Positions 22,498 to 36,221 of a DNA stretch of 64,000 nucleotides are shown here, one piece after another. The stretch covers positions 186,001 through 250,000 of the forward strand of contig CAVUVH010000002.1 in assembly GCA_963744735.1 (NCBI GenBank), read 5' to 3'. The DNA comes from RPQJ01 sp963744735 (lineage in GTDB: Bacteria; Pseudomonadota; Gammaproteobacteria; Steroidobacterales; Steroidobacteraceae). Within the stretch, counting starts at the first letter, position 1, and each line of letters opens with the position of its first letter. Both the position numbers and the translations under genes were made by a program. Below the pieces are notes generated by a model, which saw nothing but the letters and a program-made list of their open reading frames with translations, was not told the origin of the DNA and did not search any database.

Positions 22498-23838
22498 TCA
22501 CCGCTGCGGCGCCGGGAACGGTGACCAGACCGGCTCGCGCACGTCGCCGGTGTCCGAGCTCAGCCGCTGCTGGAAGCGCCCGTCCGTAGACACCATCGCG
22601 AGGGCGCCCTTGGCGCCGGCGCGGGTCGCGTACAGCACGACGGCTCCGTTCGGCGCAAAACTGGGCCCTTCGTCCTGCTGGCCGTCGGTCAGCACCCGCA
22701 GGTTGCGGGTCTTGAGGTCGAGCGTGGCGATGCGATAGCCACCCCGGTCGAGCGTCACCAGCGCCAGTGCCTGGCCGTCCGGCGACACGCGCGGCCGCGC
22801 GTTGTAGCCGTTGGTGAACGTGAGCCGCTGGGCCTCCTGCGCCGCACCGGCCGCAACGCGATAGACCTGCGCGCTGCCGGCGCGGTCGGAGGTGAAGTAC
22901 AGGCTGCTGCCGTCGCGGGACCATTCGGGCTCGGTGTCGATGGCGTCGTCCGAGGTGATCCGCGTCAGCGCCTGGGTGGCGAGTTCGAGCACGTAGATGT
23001 CGAGGTTGCCGTCACGCGAGAGCGTGAGCGCGAGCTTGCGGCCGTCCGGCGACCAGGCCGGGGCGCCGTTGATGCCGAGCCGGGCCGAGACCCGGCGCCG
23101 GTCCCCGGTGGCGAGCCGCTGCACGTAGATGGCCGAGGCCTTGCCCTCGAAGGAGACGTACGCGAGGCTCTGGCCGTCGGGCGACCACGCCGGCGACATG
23201 ATCGGCTCGGTCGATTCCGTCACCGTGCGCGGACCGAAGCCGTCCGCATCGGCGACGACCAGCCGATAGCGCTTGGCCGGCGCCCGGCCCTCCGCCGACA
23301 CATAGGCGATGCGGGTCGAGAACGCGCCCGGAATGCCGGTGAGCCGCTCGAAGACCTGGTCGGCGATGCGATGGGCCGTCGCGCGCAGGCCGCGCTCGCT
23401 GGTCACGAGCTTCTCGCTGAGCAGCGCCTGTCCGCTCTGCACGTTGAACAGCTCGAAGGTCACGGCCAGTCCGGCGGCGTCCGGTTCGACGCGCCCGACC
23501 ACGAGGAAATCGGACTTGAGCAGGCGCCAGTCCTCGAAGCGCACCTCGGCTCCGCGGTGGGGACGGCTGACCATGTCGCGGCGCTCGAGCGGCTGGAACC
23601 GGCCGCTCAGCTGCAGGTCGCTCGCGATCACGGCCGCGACGTCGCCCGGCCCGCCTTCCGCCTGGCCGCCGAACGGCACGACCGCGATCGGCACGGCGTC
23701 GCGGACGCCCTGCGTGATGTCGAGGCGCAGTTGCGCATGGGCCGGTGCGCCGGCGATGGCGCACAGCAGTGCCGCCCGCGCCAGCCAGCCCGCCAGGGCA
23801 GGTCGTCCTCGTTGCGCTCCTGTGCGCTTGGCATTCAT
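22498..23838 (-). CDS. tolB: Tol-Pal system beta-propeller protein TolB
   Basis: TolB is the periplasmic link between TolA and Pal. The intact 446-residue protein starts MNAKRTGAQRGRP with a signal peptide ending APAHAQ. An N-terminal mixed domain (IAVVPFGGQ...VIASDLQLSGRFQPL) is followed by six propeller blades with repeated PxWSPDGxxLAYVS motifs, for example SPAWSPDGQSLAYVSFEGKAS and NGAPAWSPDGRKLALTLSRDG. The N-terminal TolB fold is also found in the unusual TIR protein at 37.3 kb. Confidence 0.97.
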   Translation of the reverse strand: MNAKRTGAQRGRPALAGWLARAALLCAIAGAPAHAQLRLDITQGVRDAVPIAVVPFGGQAEGGPGDVAAVIASDLQLSGRFQPLERRDMVSRPHRGAEVRFEDWRLLKSDFLVVGRVEPDAAGLAVTFELFNVQSGQALLSEKLVTSERGLRATAHRIADQVFERLTGIPGAFSTRIAYVSAEGRAPAKRYRLVVADADGFGPRTVTESTEPIMSPAWSPDGQSLAYVSFEGKASAIYVQRLATGDRRRVSARLGINGAPAWSPDGRKLALTLSRDGNLDIYVLELATQALTRITSDDAIDTEPEWSRDGSSLYFTSDRAGSAQVYRVAAGAAQEAQRLTFTNGYNARPRVSPDGQALALVTLDRGGYRIATLDLKTRNLRVLTDGQQDEGPSFAPNGAVVLYATRAGAKGALAMVSTDGRFQQRLSSDTGDVREPVWSPFPAPQR

Positions 23839-23845
23839 CTCGACA

Positions 23846-24715
23846 TTACTCCGTGGGCTTGAACACGATGACCAGCCGGCGTTCGAAGGCCCGCGCGTCG
23901 CGCGGGGCCGGCAAGGGCGACGAACGATACACGGCATTGGTCACCGATTCGCGCACCGCCGCGTCGCCGTTGCAGTCGCCGAGCTTCACGTCGAGCACGG
24001 TGCCGCCGGTGGCCTGGGTCACGTACAGCGTGCATTCGAGGCCGGGTTGCGCCGTCGCCGGCCGGATCCAGTTGCGCTGGATGGTCTGCACCAGCAGGGC
24101 GCGATACTCGTCGATCACGCCCGACTGTGCGATGGCCGCGCCGGCCTCCTCCTCCGCCAGCGCTGCCTGCAGCTTCGCCTCGCGGGCCGCCTTCAGCTTT
24201 GCCTCGCGCTCGGTCCTGGCCCGTTCCTGCTGCTGCAGGGCCGCGGCGTCCTCCAGCTTGCGCTGGGCTTCCGCCTTGCGCTGCTGCTCGGCCGTCGCCC
24301 TGGCCCGGGCCTCTGCGGCCCGCTGTTGCTCGACCCGCCGCGATTCTGCCGCGGCTGCAGCCTCGCGTGCCTGCTCCTTCGCGGCGGACGCCCGCTCCTT
24401 TGCGGCTGACGCCTGCTCCTTCGCGGCTTCCGGCCTGGGGCGGCGGCGGGGGCTCGACCACCGGCTCGGGTTGCACGGGCTCCGGCTTCGGCGGCGGCGG
24501 AGCGGGCTGGGTCGCGGTTCGCGCAGCGGCCTGCCGGCCCTGGCCGCGGCCGGGAGGTCCTCGTAGCGGACGATGCTGCCCTCGATCGCGAGTTGCGGCA
24601 TGGGCGGGTCTGCGCGCCAGCGCAACGCCGCGACCGCGATCACCAGCACGAACAGCAGGTGCAGTGCGACCGACCCGAGCCACAGTCGCAGGTCGCCGTT
24701 GGACGCGCGCAACAT
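23846..24715 (-). CDS. tolA: Tol-Pal inner-membrane protein TolA (compensating frameshifts in the linker)
   Basis: TolA anchors in the inner membrane, is energised by TolQR and reaches across the periplasm to TolB and Pal. The 289-residue frame begins MLRASNGDLRLWLGSVALHLLFVLVIAVA, one membrane helix. A Pro-rich stretch follows, then a long Ala/Lys/Glu/Gln helix (AAKEQASAAKERASAAKEQAREA, about residues 95-195) and the C-terminal TolA-III domain (GVIDEYRALLVQTIQRNWIRPA, LGDCNGDAAVRESV). Between about 24440 and 24535 this frame reads Arg-rich nonsense, while another frame gives the expected PPPPKPEPVQPEPVVEPPPP. Two opposing base errors are therefore likely. Confidence 0.9.
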   Translation of the reverse strand: MLRASNGDLRLWLGSVALHLLFVLVIAVAALRWRADPPMPQLAIEGSIVRYEDLPAAARAGRPLREPRPSPLRRRRSRSPCNPSRWSSPRRRPRPEAAKEQASAAKERASAAKEQAREAAAAAESRRVEQQRAAEARARATAEQQRKAEAQRKLEDAAALQQQERARTEREAKLKAAREAKLQAALAEEEAGAAIAQSGVIDEYRALLVQTIQRNWIRPATAQPGLECTLYVTQATGGTVLDVKLGDCNGDAAVRESVTNAVYRSSPLPAPRDARAFERRLVIVFKPTE

Positions 24716-24718
24716 GTG

Positions 24719-25159
<441 letters not shown>

Positions 25160-25169
25160 CGTGATCGCC

Positions 25170-25845
25170 TCAGTCCTGCACGCCGGCGTGGCGCTGCAGG
25201 ATCGTCGACAGCTCCTCCATGAACGTGTCGTAACGCAGCTCGAGCCGGCTCACCTGGTCGGCGTAGCGGTTGTAGGCGATCACCGCCGGGATCGCCGCGA
25301 ACAGGCCCATCGCCGTGGCGATCAGCGCCTCGGCGATGGCCGGCGCGACCGTCGCGAGCGTCGCCTGCTGCACGTTGCCGAGCGCCTGGAAGGCCGTCAT
25401 GATGCCCCACACCGTGCCGAACAGGCCGACATACGGGCTGGTCGAGCCGATCGTCGCCAGGGTCGACAGGTTCTGCTCGAGCCGGTCGGTCTCCTTCAGT
25501 CTGCGCAACGCGCATCGCGCGCCGGGCGCCGTCCATCAGCGGCGCACCGGACAGCCCGGCCTGCGACTTCAGGCGCGAGAACTCGCGAAAGCCCGAGACG
25601 AAGATGTCCGCCATGCCGGTCGGCGAGCTGCCGTCGAGCGACTTGGCCAGCGCGGCCAGGTCGCCGCCGGACCAGAACTGGCCCTCGAAGCGGTCGGCCG
25701 CCTGGCGCGCCTCGTTCAGCAGCTGGCGCTTGCGGAAGATGATGGCCCAGGAGGCGACCGAAGCCGCGACCAGCAGCAGCATCACGAGCTGCACGATGAG
25801 GCTCGCGTGCAGCAGCAGGTCGAGGATGGAGTGTTCGCCGATCAT
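25170..25845 (-). CDS. tolQ: Tol-Pal energiser protein TolQ (one frameshift)
   Basis: TolQ is the ExbB/MotA-like inner-membrane subunit that drives Tol-Pal with the proton gradient. The start is MIGEHSILDLLLHASLIVQLVMLLLVAASVASWAIIF (first helix). After a break near 25500 the protein resumes as LKETDRLEQNLSTLATIGSTSPYVGLFGTVWGIMTAFQALG, then VAPAIAEALIATAMGLFAAIPAVIAYNRYA (second and third helices). Removing one A after CAG restores AQLKETDRLEQ. Total length is ~225 residues. ruvB lies 15 bases upstream, with no ybgC between them. Confidence 0.93.
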
Positions 25846-25860
25846 TCGTGGTTCATCCTC

Positions 25861-26907
<1,047 letters not shown>

Positions 26908-26930
26908 GGGATTGCCCTGCCTTGCCGACG

Positions 26931-27536
26931 TCAGCCGCTGGCCGCGCGCAGCGCGTGGCGGATGAGTTCTTCGGTGGTGGTCACGGCCGCATCGACCTTC
27001 TGCAGCAGCCGCGTGACCTCGGCCGGCTTGTAGCCCAGCGCCACCAGCGCACTGAACGCCTCGGCCTGCGCGCTCGGGCGCTGCACCGTCGCCGGGCATC
27101 GCCCGCGCACCTCGAACGCCTGGCCGGACGCCAGCGCCTTGAGCCGGTCGCGCATCTCGACGATCAGCCGCTCGGCGGTCTTGCGCCCGATGCCCGGGAT
27201 GCGGGTCAGCGACACTGCGTCCTGCGCCTCGACGCAGCGATGGAACTCGTCGACGCTGGCGCCGGAGAGGATGCCGAGCGCGATCCGCGGCCCGACGCCG
27301 GACACCTTGATCAGCTCGCGGAACAGCGTGCGCTCGCGCTCCGTGGCGAAGCCGTACAGCACGTGCGCGTCCTCGCGCACCACCAGGTGCGTGACGAGCG
27401 TGAGTTCGCTGCCCGCGGCCGGCAGCCCGTAGAACGTGGACATCGGCGCCTCGAGCTCGTAGCCGACGCCGCCCACGTCGAGCACCAGCGACGGCGGATG
27501 CTTCGCCGCAAGCCTGCCGCGCAGGAAGCCGATCAC
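26931..27536 (-). CDS. ruvA: Holliday junction DNA-binding protein RuvA
   Basis: RuvA tetramers hold the four-way junction open for RuvB. The intact ~201-residue protein starts with a GTG (VIGFLRGRLAAKHPPSLVLDVGGVGYELEAP). It shows the OB domain, then two helix-hairpin-helix motifs (LIKVSGVGPRIALGILSG and LTRIPGIGRKTAERLIVEM) and the mobile C-terminal domain (EAFSALVALGYKPAEV). Its GTG overlaps the ruvC stop by four bases. Confidence 0.97.
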   Translation of the reverse strand: MIGFLRGRLAAKHPPSLVLDVGGVGYELEAPMSTFYGLPAAGSELTLVTHLVVREDAHVLYGFATERERTLFRELIKVSGVGPRIALGILSGASVDEFHRCVEAQDAVSLTRIPGIGRKTAERLIVEMRDRLKALASGQAFEVRGRCPATVQRPSAQAEAFSALVALGYKPAEVTRLLQKVDAAVTTTEELIRHALRAASG

Positions 27537-28117
27537 GGACGACCCTCGAGCAGCGCGACCGAGGCGTCCACCGCCAGTCGCGCGCCGCGCGAATAGGCGT
27601 GGCAGAGCGCGAGGCCGATCGCGTCGGCGGCATCCGGACCGAGTTCTCCCTGCAGCTTGAGCAGCGTCTTCACCATCAACTGCACCTGTTCCTTCTGCGC
27701 CCCGCCCTGCCCCACGACCGCCAGCTTGACCTCGCGCGGCGCGTATTCGTACAGCGCCGCGGCGCCGGCAAAGGCGGCGCAGATCGCCGCGCCCCGCGCC
27801 TGCCCGAGCTTGAGCGCGCTGTCGGCGTTGCGGTGCATGAACACGCGCTCGATCGCGACCTCGGCCGGCTGGTACTGCCGCACGAGCGCCAGCACGCCGT
27901 CGAAGATCTGTCGCAGCCGCGGCGCAAAGGACCCGCCGCGGGTGCGGATCGCGCCGCTCGCGACGTAGCGGGCATCGCCGTCGCGCCAGTCGATGATGCC
28001 GAAGCCGGTCGCCTGCGAACCCGGGTCGATGCCGAGGATGCGAACGGTGACGCCGGCCGGGCCGGTCGCTCCCGGTGCCAGGGCCCAGCGCCGGCCGCCG
28101 CGATTGAGTCTCGGCAA
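27533..28117 (-). CDS. ruvC: Crossover junction endodeoxyribonuclease RuvC (start uncertain)
   Basis: RuvC resolves Holliday junctions by paired nicks. It shows ILGIDPGSQATGFGIIDW (first catalytic Asp), AIERVFMHRNADSALKLGQARGAA, VVGQGGAQKEQVQLMVKTLL and GPDAADAIGLALCHAY (catalytic DxxDA). The E. coli protein (173 residues) would align to a start at VTVRILGIDPGS, but that codon is GTC. I extend to the in-frame TTG ending at 28117, giving ~194 codons. A base error at the true start is equally possible. relA is divergent, about 100 bases away. Confidence 0.88.
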   Translation of the reverse strand: MPRLNRGGRRWALAPGATGPAGVTVRILGIDPGSQATGFGIIDWRDGDARYVASGAIRTRGGSFAPRLRQIFDGVLALVRQYQPAEVAIERVFMHRNADSALKLGQARGAAICAAFAGAAALYEYAPREVKLAVVGQGGAQKEQVQLMVKTLLKLQGELGPDAADAIGLALCHAYSRGARLAVDASVALLEGRP

Positions 28118-28220
28118 ATAACCACCCGGCCCGGAGCCTGCAGAAGCGTCGTCGTATGATAGCGGTTTTCGCCCGGGCGCAGCACGCCCCGCGCCCGCCC
28201 ATCGCCGAGCACGCCGAGCC

Positions 28221-30345
28221 GTGAAACCCGCCGAGATCGACCTCCGCTCGCTGTCGCCCCGCGTCCGCACCGCGCTCGAAGCGGTCAGCGCATTCGGTCC
28301 CGACGAGCACGCGTTGCGCGGCATCGAACTGATGGCCGCGCTGGCGCAGCTGCAGGCCGACGACGAAGTGCTGCTGACCGCGCTGCTCGTGCCCGTCCGC
28401 CAGGGCGGGCTCGTGGACGACGCGCGTGCGCTGGAGACTTTCGGCGAGGCCGCCGTCACGCTGGCGCGCGAGCTGGAGCGGGTCGGCCGACAGCGGCATC
28501 CCGCCGGGCTGGAACCCCGGCGAGCACCTGCGACCCGAACAGGCCGAAGGCCTGCGCAAGCTGCTGCTGGCGCTCGCCTCCGACGTGCGCCTGGTGCTGA
28601 TCCGGCTGGCGCTGCAACTGGTCCGCATGCGGGCCATCAAGTCGGCACCGGAGGCGGACCAGCGACGGGCGGCGCTCGAGACCCGGGAAATCTACGCCCC
28701 GCTCGCCAACCGTCTCGGCATCTGGCAGTTCAAGTGGGAGCTGGAGGACCTGGCGTTCCGCTTCAGCCAGCCCGAGGACTACAAGCGCATCGCCGGCTGG
28801 CTGAAGTCGAAGCGGGCCGAACGCGAGCAGTACATCGACGACGTCAAGCTCGGGCTTGGCCGCGAACTCGGCAAGCTGGGCGTGCGCGGCGAGGTCACCG
28901 GCCGTCCGAAGCACATCTACAGCATCTGGCGGAAGATGCAGCGCAAGGGCCTGCGGTTCGAGCAGGTGCATGGACGTGCTCGCGGTGCGCGTCATGGTCG
29001 ACACGGTCGCCGAATGCTATGCGGCGCTCGGCGTCGTGCACGGGCTGTGGCCCTACATCCCCGGCGAGTTCGACGACTACATCGCGACGCCCAAGGACAA
29101 CCACTACCGCTCGCTGCACACGGCGGTGGTCGGCCCGGGGCAGCTGCCGCTCGAGGTGCAGATCCGCACGCGCGAGATGCACGAGCACGCCGAACTCGGC
29201 GTGGCCGCGCACTGGCAGTACAAGGAAGGGCGCAAGGCCGAGGCCAGCTTCCAGCAGAAGATCGTCTGGCTGCGGCAACTGCTCGAGCCCGCGCCCCGCG
29301 ACGGCGCCGAGCCGGACCTGCTCGCCGGCCTGCAGGCCGAGGTCTTCGAGGACCGCGTCTACGCACTGAGCCCGAAGGGCGAGGTGGTGGACCTGCCGCG
29401 TGGCGCGACGCCGCTCGACTTCGCCTACCAGGTGCACACGAGCCTCGGCCACCGCTGCCGCGGCGCGCGCGTCAACGGCCGCATGGTGACGCTGGACTAC
29501 AAGCTGTCGAACGGCGACACGGTCGAGATCATCCCGTCCAAGCAGCCGCACCCGAGCCGCGACTGGCTGCTGCCGCAGCTCGGGTTCCTGGCCTCGCCCC
29601 GCAGCCGCGCCAAGGTGCGCGCCTGGTTCCGCAAGCAGGACGAGACGCAGAACCGCGAGCAGGGGCGGCAGATGCTCGAACGCGAGCTCGACCGCCTGGG
29701 CGTGCGGGCGCCGCCGCTGCCGGAGATCCTCTCCGACCTGGGGCTGCCCAATGCCGAGGCGCTGTACCAGGGCCTCGGTGAAGGCGACATCACGCTCGCG
29801 CAGGTGGCCGGCGCGGTGCATCGCCGGCTGCACGAGCAGCAGGAGGTGCATCGCGGCCCTCGGCTGAGCAAGCCCGGCACCGGTGGTGGCGGCGCGGGGA
29901 TGGTCATCGACGGCGTCGGCGACCTGCTGAGCACGATCGCGCGCTGCTGCCGGCCCGTGCCGCCGGAAGCGATCCTGGGCTACATCACGATCGGGCGCGG
30001 CGTGAGCATCCATCGCGCCGACTGCCCCAACCTGCTGCGCCTGCGGCAGGTCAATCCCGAGCGCGTGCTGACGGTCGACTGGGGTCGCCCATCCGAGGAA
30101 AGGACTTTTCCGGCGGCGATCGTGATCGACGCCTTCGACCGGCGCGGACTGGTGCGGGACGTTTCGGCGTGCTCGCCGACGAGCACATCAGCATCGAAGC
30201 CATGAACACGTCCACCAATGCCGCCGAGAGCACCGCGACGGTCGAGGTGACGGTGAAGGTGCACGGGCTCGAGGAACTGAGCCGGCTGCTGTCTCGCTTT
30301 TCTTCGCTGCCGAGCGTGATTCGCGCGCGACGCGGAAGTGACTAG
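28221..30345 (+). CDS. relA: (p)ppGpp synthetase RelA (several frameshifts)
   Basis: RelA makes pppGpp when uncharged tRNA sits in the ribosomal A site. The GTG start gives MKPAEIDLRSLSPRV. The pseudo-hydrolase domain lacks the HDxxED motif (LLTALLVPVRQGGLVDD region), which separates RelA from SpoT. The synthetase domain has REIYAPLANRLGIWQFKWELEDLAFR, GRPKHIYSIWRKMQRKGL, VRVMVDTVAECYAALGVVHG and EFDDYIATPKDNHYRSLHTAV. TGS (DRVYALSPKGEVVDLPRGATPLDFAYQVH), zinc-finger-like (IARCCRPVPPEAILGYIT) and ACT domains follow; the ACT end (ISIEAMNTSTNAAESTATVEV) lies in a third frame. Breaks fall near 28490, 28970 and 30165. Total length is ~708 codons. Confidence 0.93.
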
Positions 30346-30410
30346 CTGACTAGCGATTAGGATAGGTCGAGCCGGCGCGCCGCGGCTCTGACTGCCCGCT
30401 AGTCGCTAAC
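30339..30410. repeat. Imperfect inverted repeat between relA and lpd
   Basis: GACTAGCTGACTAGCGATTAG (from about 30340) is imperfectly complementary to GCTAGTCGCTAACTCAGC (about 30398-30415) across the convergent relA/lpd junction. It might act as a two-way transcription stop, though no T-run is present. Confidence 0.5.
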
Positions 30411-31843
30411 TCAGCGGTTCGGGAAGTCGATCGCGCGCTTGTCCGCGCCGAGCGCGGCTTCGTGCAGCGCCTCGCTCAGCGTCGGGTGCGCGTGCATGGT
30501 CCGCTGCAGGTCCTCGGTGCTGGCCGAGTACTCCAGCGCAAGCACCGCCTCGGCGATGAGTTCGCCCGCCATCGGGCCGATGATGTGCACGCCGAGAATC
30601 TCGTCGTCGTCCTTCGCCGCGATGACCTTGCAGAAGCCCGCGGGTGCCTCCATCGCGCGCGCGCGGCCGCTCGCCATGAACGGGAAGCTGCCGACCTTGT
30701 AGTCGCGCCCGCTGGCCTTGACCTGCTCCTCGGTCTGGCCCACCCAGGCGATCTCCGGGGCGGTGTAGATGACCGACGGCACGGCGTCGTAGTTGACCTC
30801 CGAATGCAGGCCGGCGATCAGGTCGCCGACCATGACGCCCTCTTCCTTGCCCTTGTGCGCGAGCATCGGGCCGCGCACGACGTCGCCGACGGCCCAGACG
30901 TTGCCGGCACCGGTGCGGCACTCGTCATCCACCTGGATGAAGCCGCGCTCGTCGAGCTCGACGCCGGTGCCCTCGCCCAGCAGGCCGTCCGTGAACGGAC
31001 GGCGGCCGATCGCCACGACCACCTTGTCGACGGTGACGGTCTGCTCGCCCTTGCGCGTCGGTGTACTTCAGCGTCACGCCGTCCTTGCTTGACGTCGGCA
31101 CCGCTGACCTTGGCGCCGAGGCGGATGTCGAGCCCCTGCTTCTTGAAGTGCTTGAGCGCTTCCTTCGCCACTGCTGGTCGGCCATCGGCAGGAACTGGTC
31201 CATGCGCCTCGAGCACCACGACCTCGGCGCCGAGGCGCCGCCAGACGCTGCCGAGCTCGAGGCCGATCACGCCGGCGCCGATCACGCCGAGGCGCTTCGG
31301 CACGGCGTCGAACTCGAGCGCGCCCCACGAATCGACGACGTGCTTGCCGTCGAACGGCAGCGACTTGAGCGCCATCGGCTGCGAGCCCGAGGCGAGCACC
31401 ACGTGCTTGGCAACGAGTTCCTGCGTGCTGCCATCCGGCGCCGTGTACTCGACGCGGTTGCCGGCCAGCAGCTTGCCGTGCCCCTGCAGCGCCGTGACGC
31501 CGGCGGCCTTGAACAGCCCCGCGATGCCCTGGGTCGAGGCCTTGACGATGCCCGCCTTGCGCTTCTGCATCGTGGCGACGTCGAACGCGAGGCCCGTCGC
31601 CGTGATGCCGTGCGCCGCGAACTCTGCCTGCGCGCGGTGGTACAGCTCGGACGATTCGAGCAGCGCCTTCGACGGGATGCAGCCGGCGTTGAGGCAGGTG
31701 CCGCCGAAGGCATGGCTGCCGTCGTAGTTCTTCCACTCGTCGATGCAGGCGACCTTGAGCTTGTTCTGGGCGGCGCGGATCGCGCAGGGATAGCCGGCCG
31801 GGCCGGCGCCGATGACGATGACGTCGAAGGAAGTCTGGGGCAT
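30411..31843 (-). CDS. lpd: Dihydrolipoyl dehydrogenase, E3 of 2-oxoglutarate dehydrogenase (frameshifts)
   Basis: E3 reoxidises dihydrolipoamide with FAD and NAD. The start MPQTSFDVIVIGAGPAGYPCAIRAAQ is the FAD GxGxxG fold. The redox-active disulfide is in GGTCLNAGCIPSKALL (CxxxxC). The NAD-binding part is RLGVIGAGVIGLELGSVWRRLGAEVVVLEA. The FAD site is GNVWAVGDVVRGPMLAHKGKEEG, and the C-terminal catalytic pair is HAHPTLSEALHEA. Breaks fall between about 31060 and 31200; one looks like an extra C in GCG-C-AAG. Total length is ~477 codons. The order sucA-sucB-lpd on the minus strand identifies it as the E3 dedicated to this complex. Confidence 0.94.
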
Positions 31844-31856
31844 GGGCACTCCGTCT

Positions 31857-33095
31857 TCAGATCTGCAGCAGCAGCCGCGCCGGGTCTTCGAGCGCTTCCT
31901 TGACCGCGACCAGGAACTGCACCGCCTCCCGGCCGTCGATGAGCGGTGATCGTAGGACAGCGCGAGGTACATCATCGGCCGCACCACGACCTGCGCCGTC
32001 GACCACGACCGGCCGCTCCTGGATCTTGTGCATGCCGAGGATCGCGCTCTGCGGCATGTTCAGGATCGGCGTCGACAGCAGCGAGCCGAACACGCCGCCG
32101 TTGGTGATCGTGAACGTGCCGCCGGTCAGCTCCTCGAGCGAGAGCGGGCCTTCGCGCGCCCGGGTCGCGTAGCCCACGACCGCCTTCTCGATCTCGCCGA
32201 AGGACATCTGGTCGGCATCGCGCAGCACCGGCACGATCAGGCCGCGTTCGGTCGAGACGGCGACGCCGATGTCGTAGTACTCGTGATAGACGATGTCGTT
32301 GCCGTCGACCGAGGCGTTGACCACCGGGAAGCGCTTCAGCGCCTCGACGCAGGCCTTGACGAAGAACGACATGAAGCCGAGCCGCGCGCCGTGCTCCTTC
32401 TCGAACCGGTCCTTGTAGCGGGCGCGCAGTTCGTTGACGGCCTTCAGGTCGACCTCGTTGAACGTCGTCAGCATCGCCGCGGTGGACTGCGCCTGCACCA
32501 GGCGCTCGGCGATGCGGGCCCGCAGGCGCGTCATCGGCACGCGGCGCTCGCCGCGACTCACCGCTCCCGCACCGCGGCGAGGTCGCGCGCAGCGCGGGTG
32601 AGGTCGCGCGCGGCGCGGGTGACGGCCGGCGCCAGCGGCGGCCGACTTGTCGGCCAGGTGAGTCAGCACATCGCCCTTGGTGATGCGGCCGTCGCGGCCA
32701 GAGCCCGCGATCTCGGCCGGCGTCGAGCTTGTGCTCCTCGACCAGGCGACGCACCGAGGGCGCGAGCTTGTCCGCGTCCTCTCGCGCGCTGCCCGCTGCC
32801 GCGGCGCTGCACCTGGCTGCCGGCGCTGGCTGCGGCGACGCCGGTGCGCGACGGCGCCTTCCTCGATCACGGCCAGCACCTGCCCGCTGGTCACCGTGGC
32901 GCCGTTCTGCACCTTGAGTTCCCGCAGCACGCCCGACGCCGGCGCCGGCACTTCCAGCACCACCTTGTCGGTCTCGAGGTCGACCAGGTTCTCGTCGCGG
33001 CTCACGGCATCGCCGGGCTGCTTGCTGCCAGGCGACGAGCGTGGCGTCGGCGACCGACTCGGGCAGCTGCGGAACTCGAACTTCGACGTGCTCAT
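31857..33095 (-). CDS. sucB: Dihydrolipoyl succinyltransferase, E2 of 2-oxoglutarate dehydrogenase (frameshifts)
   Basis: E2 carries the swinging lipoyl arm and transfers succinyl to CoA. The lipoyl domain shows RDENLVDLETDKVVLEVPAP with the lipoylated Lys, and VQNGATVTSGQVLAVIEEG. A peripheral-subunit-binding piece (GRDGRITKGDVLTHL) follows, then a repetitive linker. The catalytic core has VPMTRLRARIAERLVQAQ, TFNEVDLKAVNELRARYKDRFE, GGTFTITNGGVFGSLLSTPILN and the active-site DHR-LIDGREAV. Frame breaks occur after FEFR near 33060, in the 32650-32830 region, and twice near 31940-31980, the last pair splitting the active-site motif. Length is ~413 codons. Confidence 0.93.
   Translation of the reverse strand: MSTSKFEFRSCPSRSPTPRSSPGSKQPGDAVSRDENLVDLETDKVVLEVPAPASGVLRELKVQNGATVTSGQVLAVIEEGAVAHRRRRSQRRQPGAAPRQRAARERTRTSSRPRCVAWSRSTSSTPAEIAGSGRDGRITKGDVLTHLADKSAAAGAGRHPRRARPHPRCARPRRGAGAVSRGERRVPMTRLRARIAERLVQAQSTAAMLTTFNEVDLKAVNELRARYKDRFEKEHGARLGFMSFFVKACVEALKRFPVVNASVDGNDIVYHEYYDIGVAVSTERGLIVPVLRDADQMSFGEIEKAVVGYATRAREGPLSLEELTGGTFTITNGGVFGSLLSTPILNMPQSAILGMHKIQERPVVVDGAGRGAADDVPRAVLRSPLIDGREAVQFLVAVKEALEDPARLLLQI
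32579..32620. repeat. Two tandem 21-bp units in the sucB linker
   Basis: GAGGTCGCGCGCAGCGCGGGT is followed directly by the same unit with one base changed (A to G), and a decayed third copy begins GACGGCCGGC. The period of 21 keeps frame, so the encoded E2 linker contains a repeated 7-residue unit, as expected for flexible E2 linkers. Confidence 0.75.
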
Positions 33096-33110
33096 GACTT
33101 CTTCCTGGTG

Positions 33111-36010
<2,900 letters not shown>

Positions 36011-36221
36011 CGTGTCGTGATGTTCGGTCCGGAGGGCGTGCCGGATCCCTGGCGAGTCAAAACGGCTGCGTAGTTTAGCGAAATCAGGCGGACCGCACAG
36101 TCGAACCGGCCGGGCCGCGGGAACCTCCATTCCGGGCAGGGTCGTGGGGTACAGTGCGCGGCGTGAATGGCCGGGGCGCGGCCCCGGCGAGGACCGCGAT
36201 GAATCAAGGAAAGCAGTGAAC

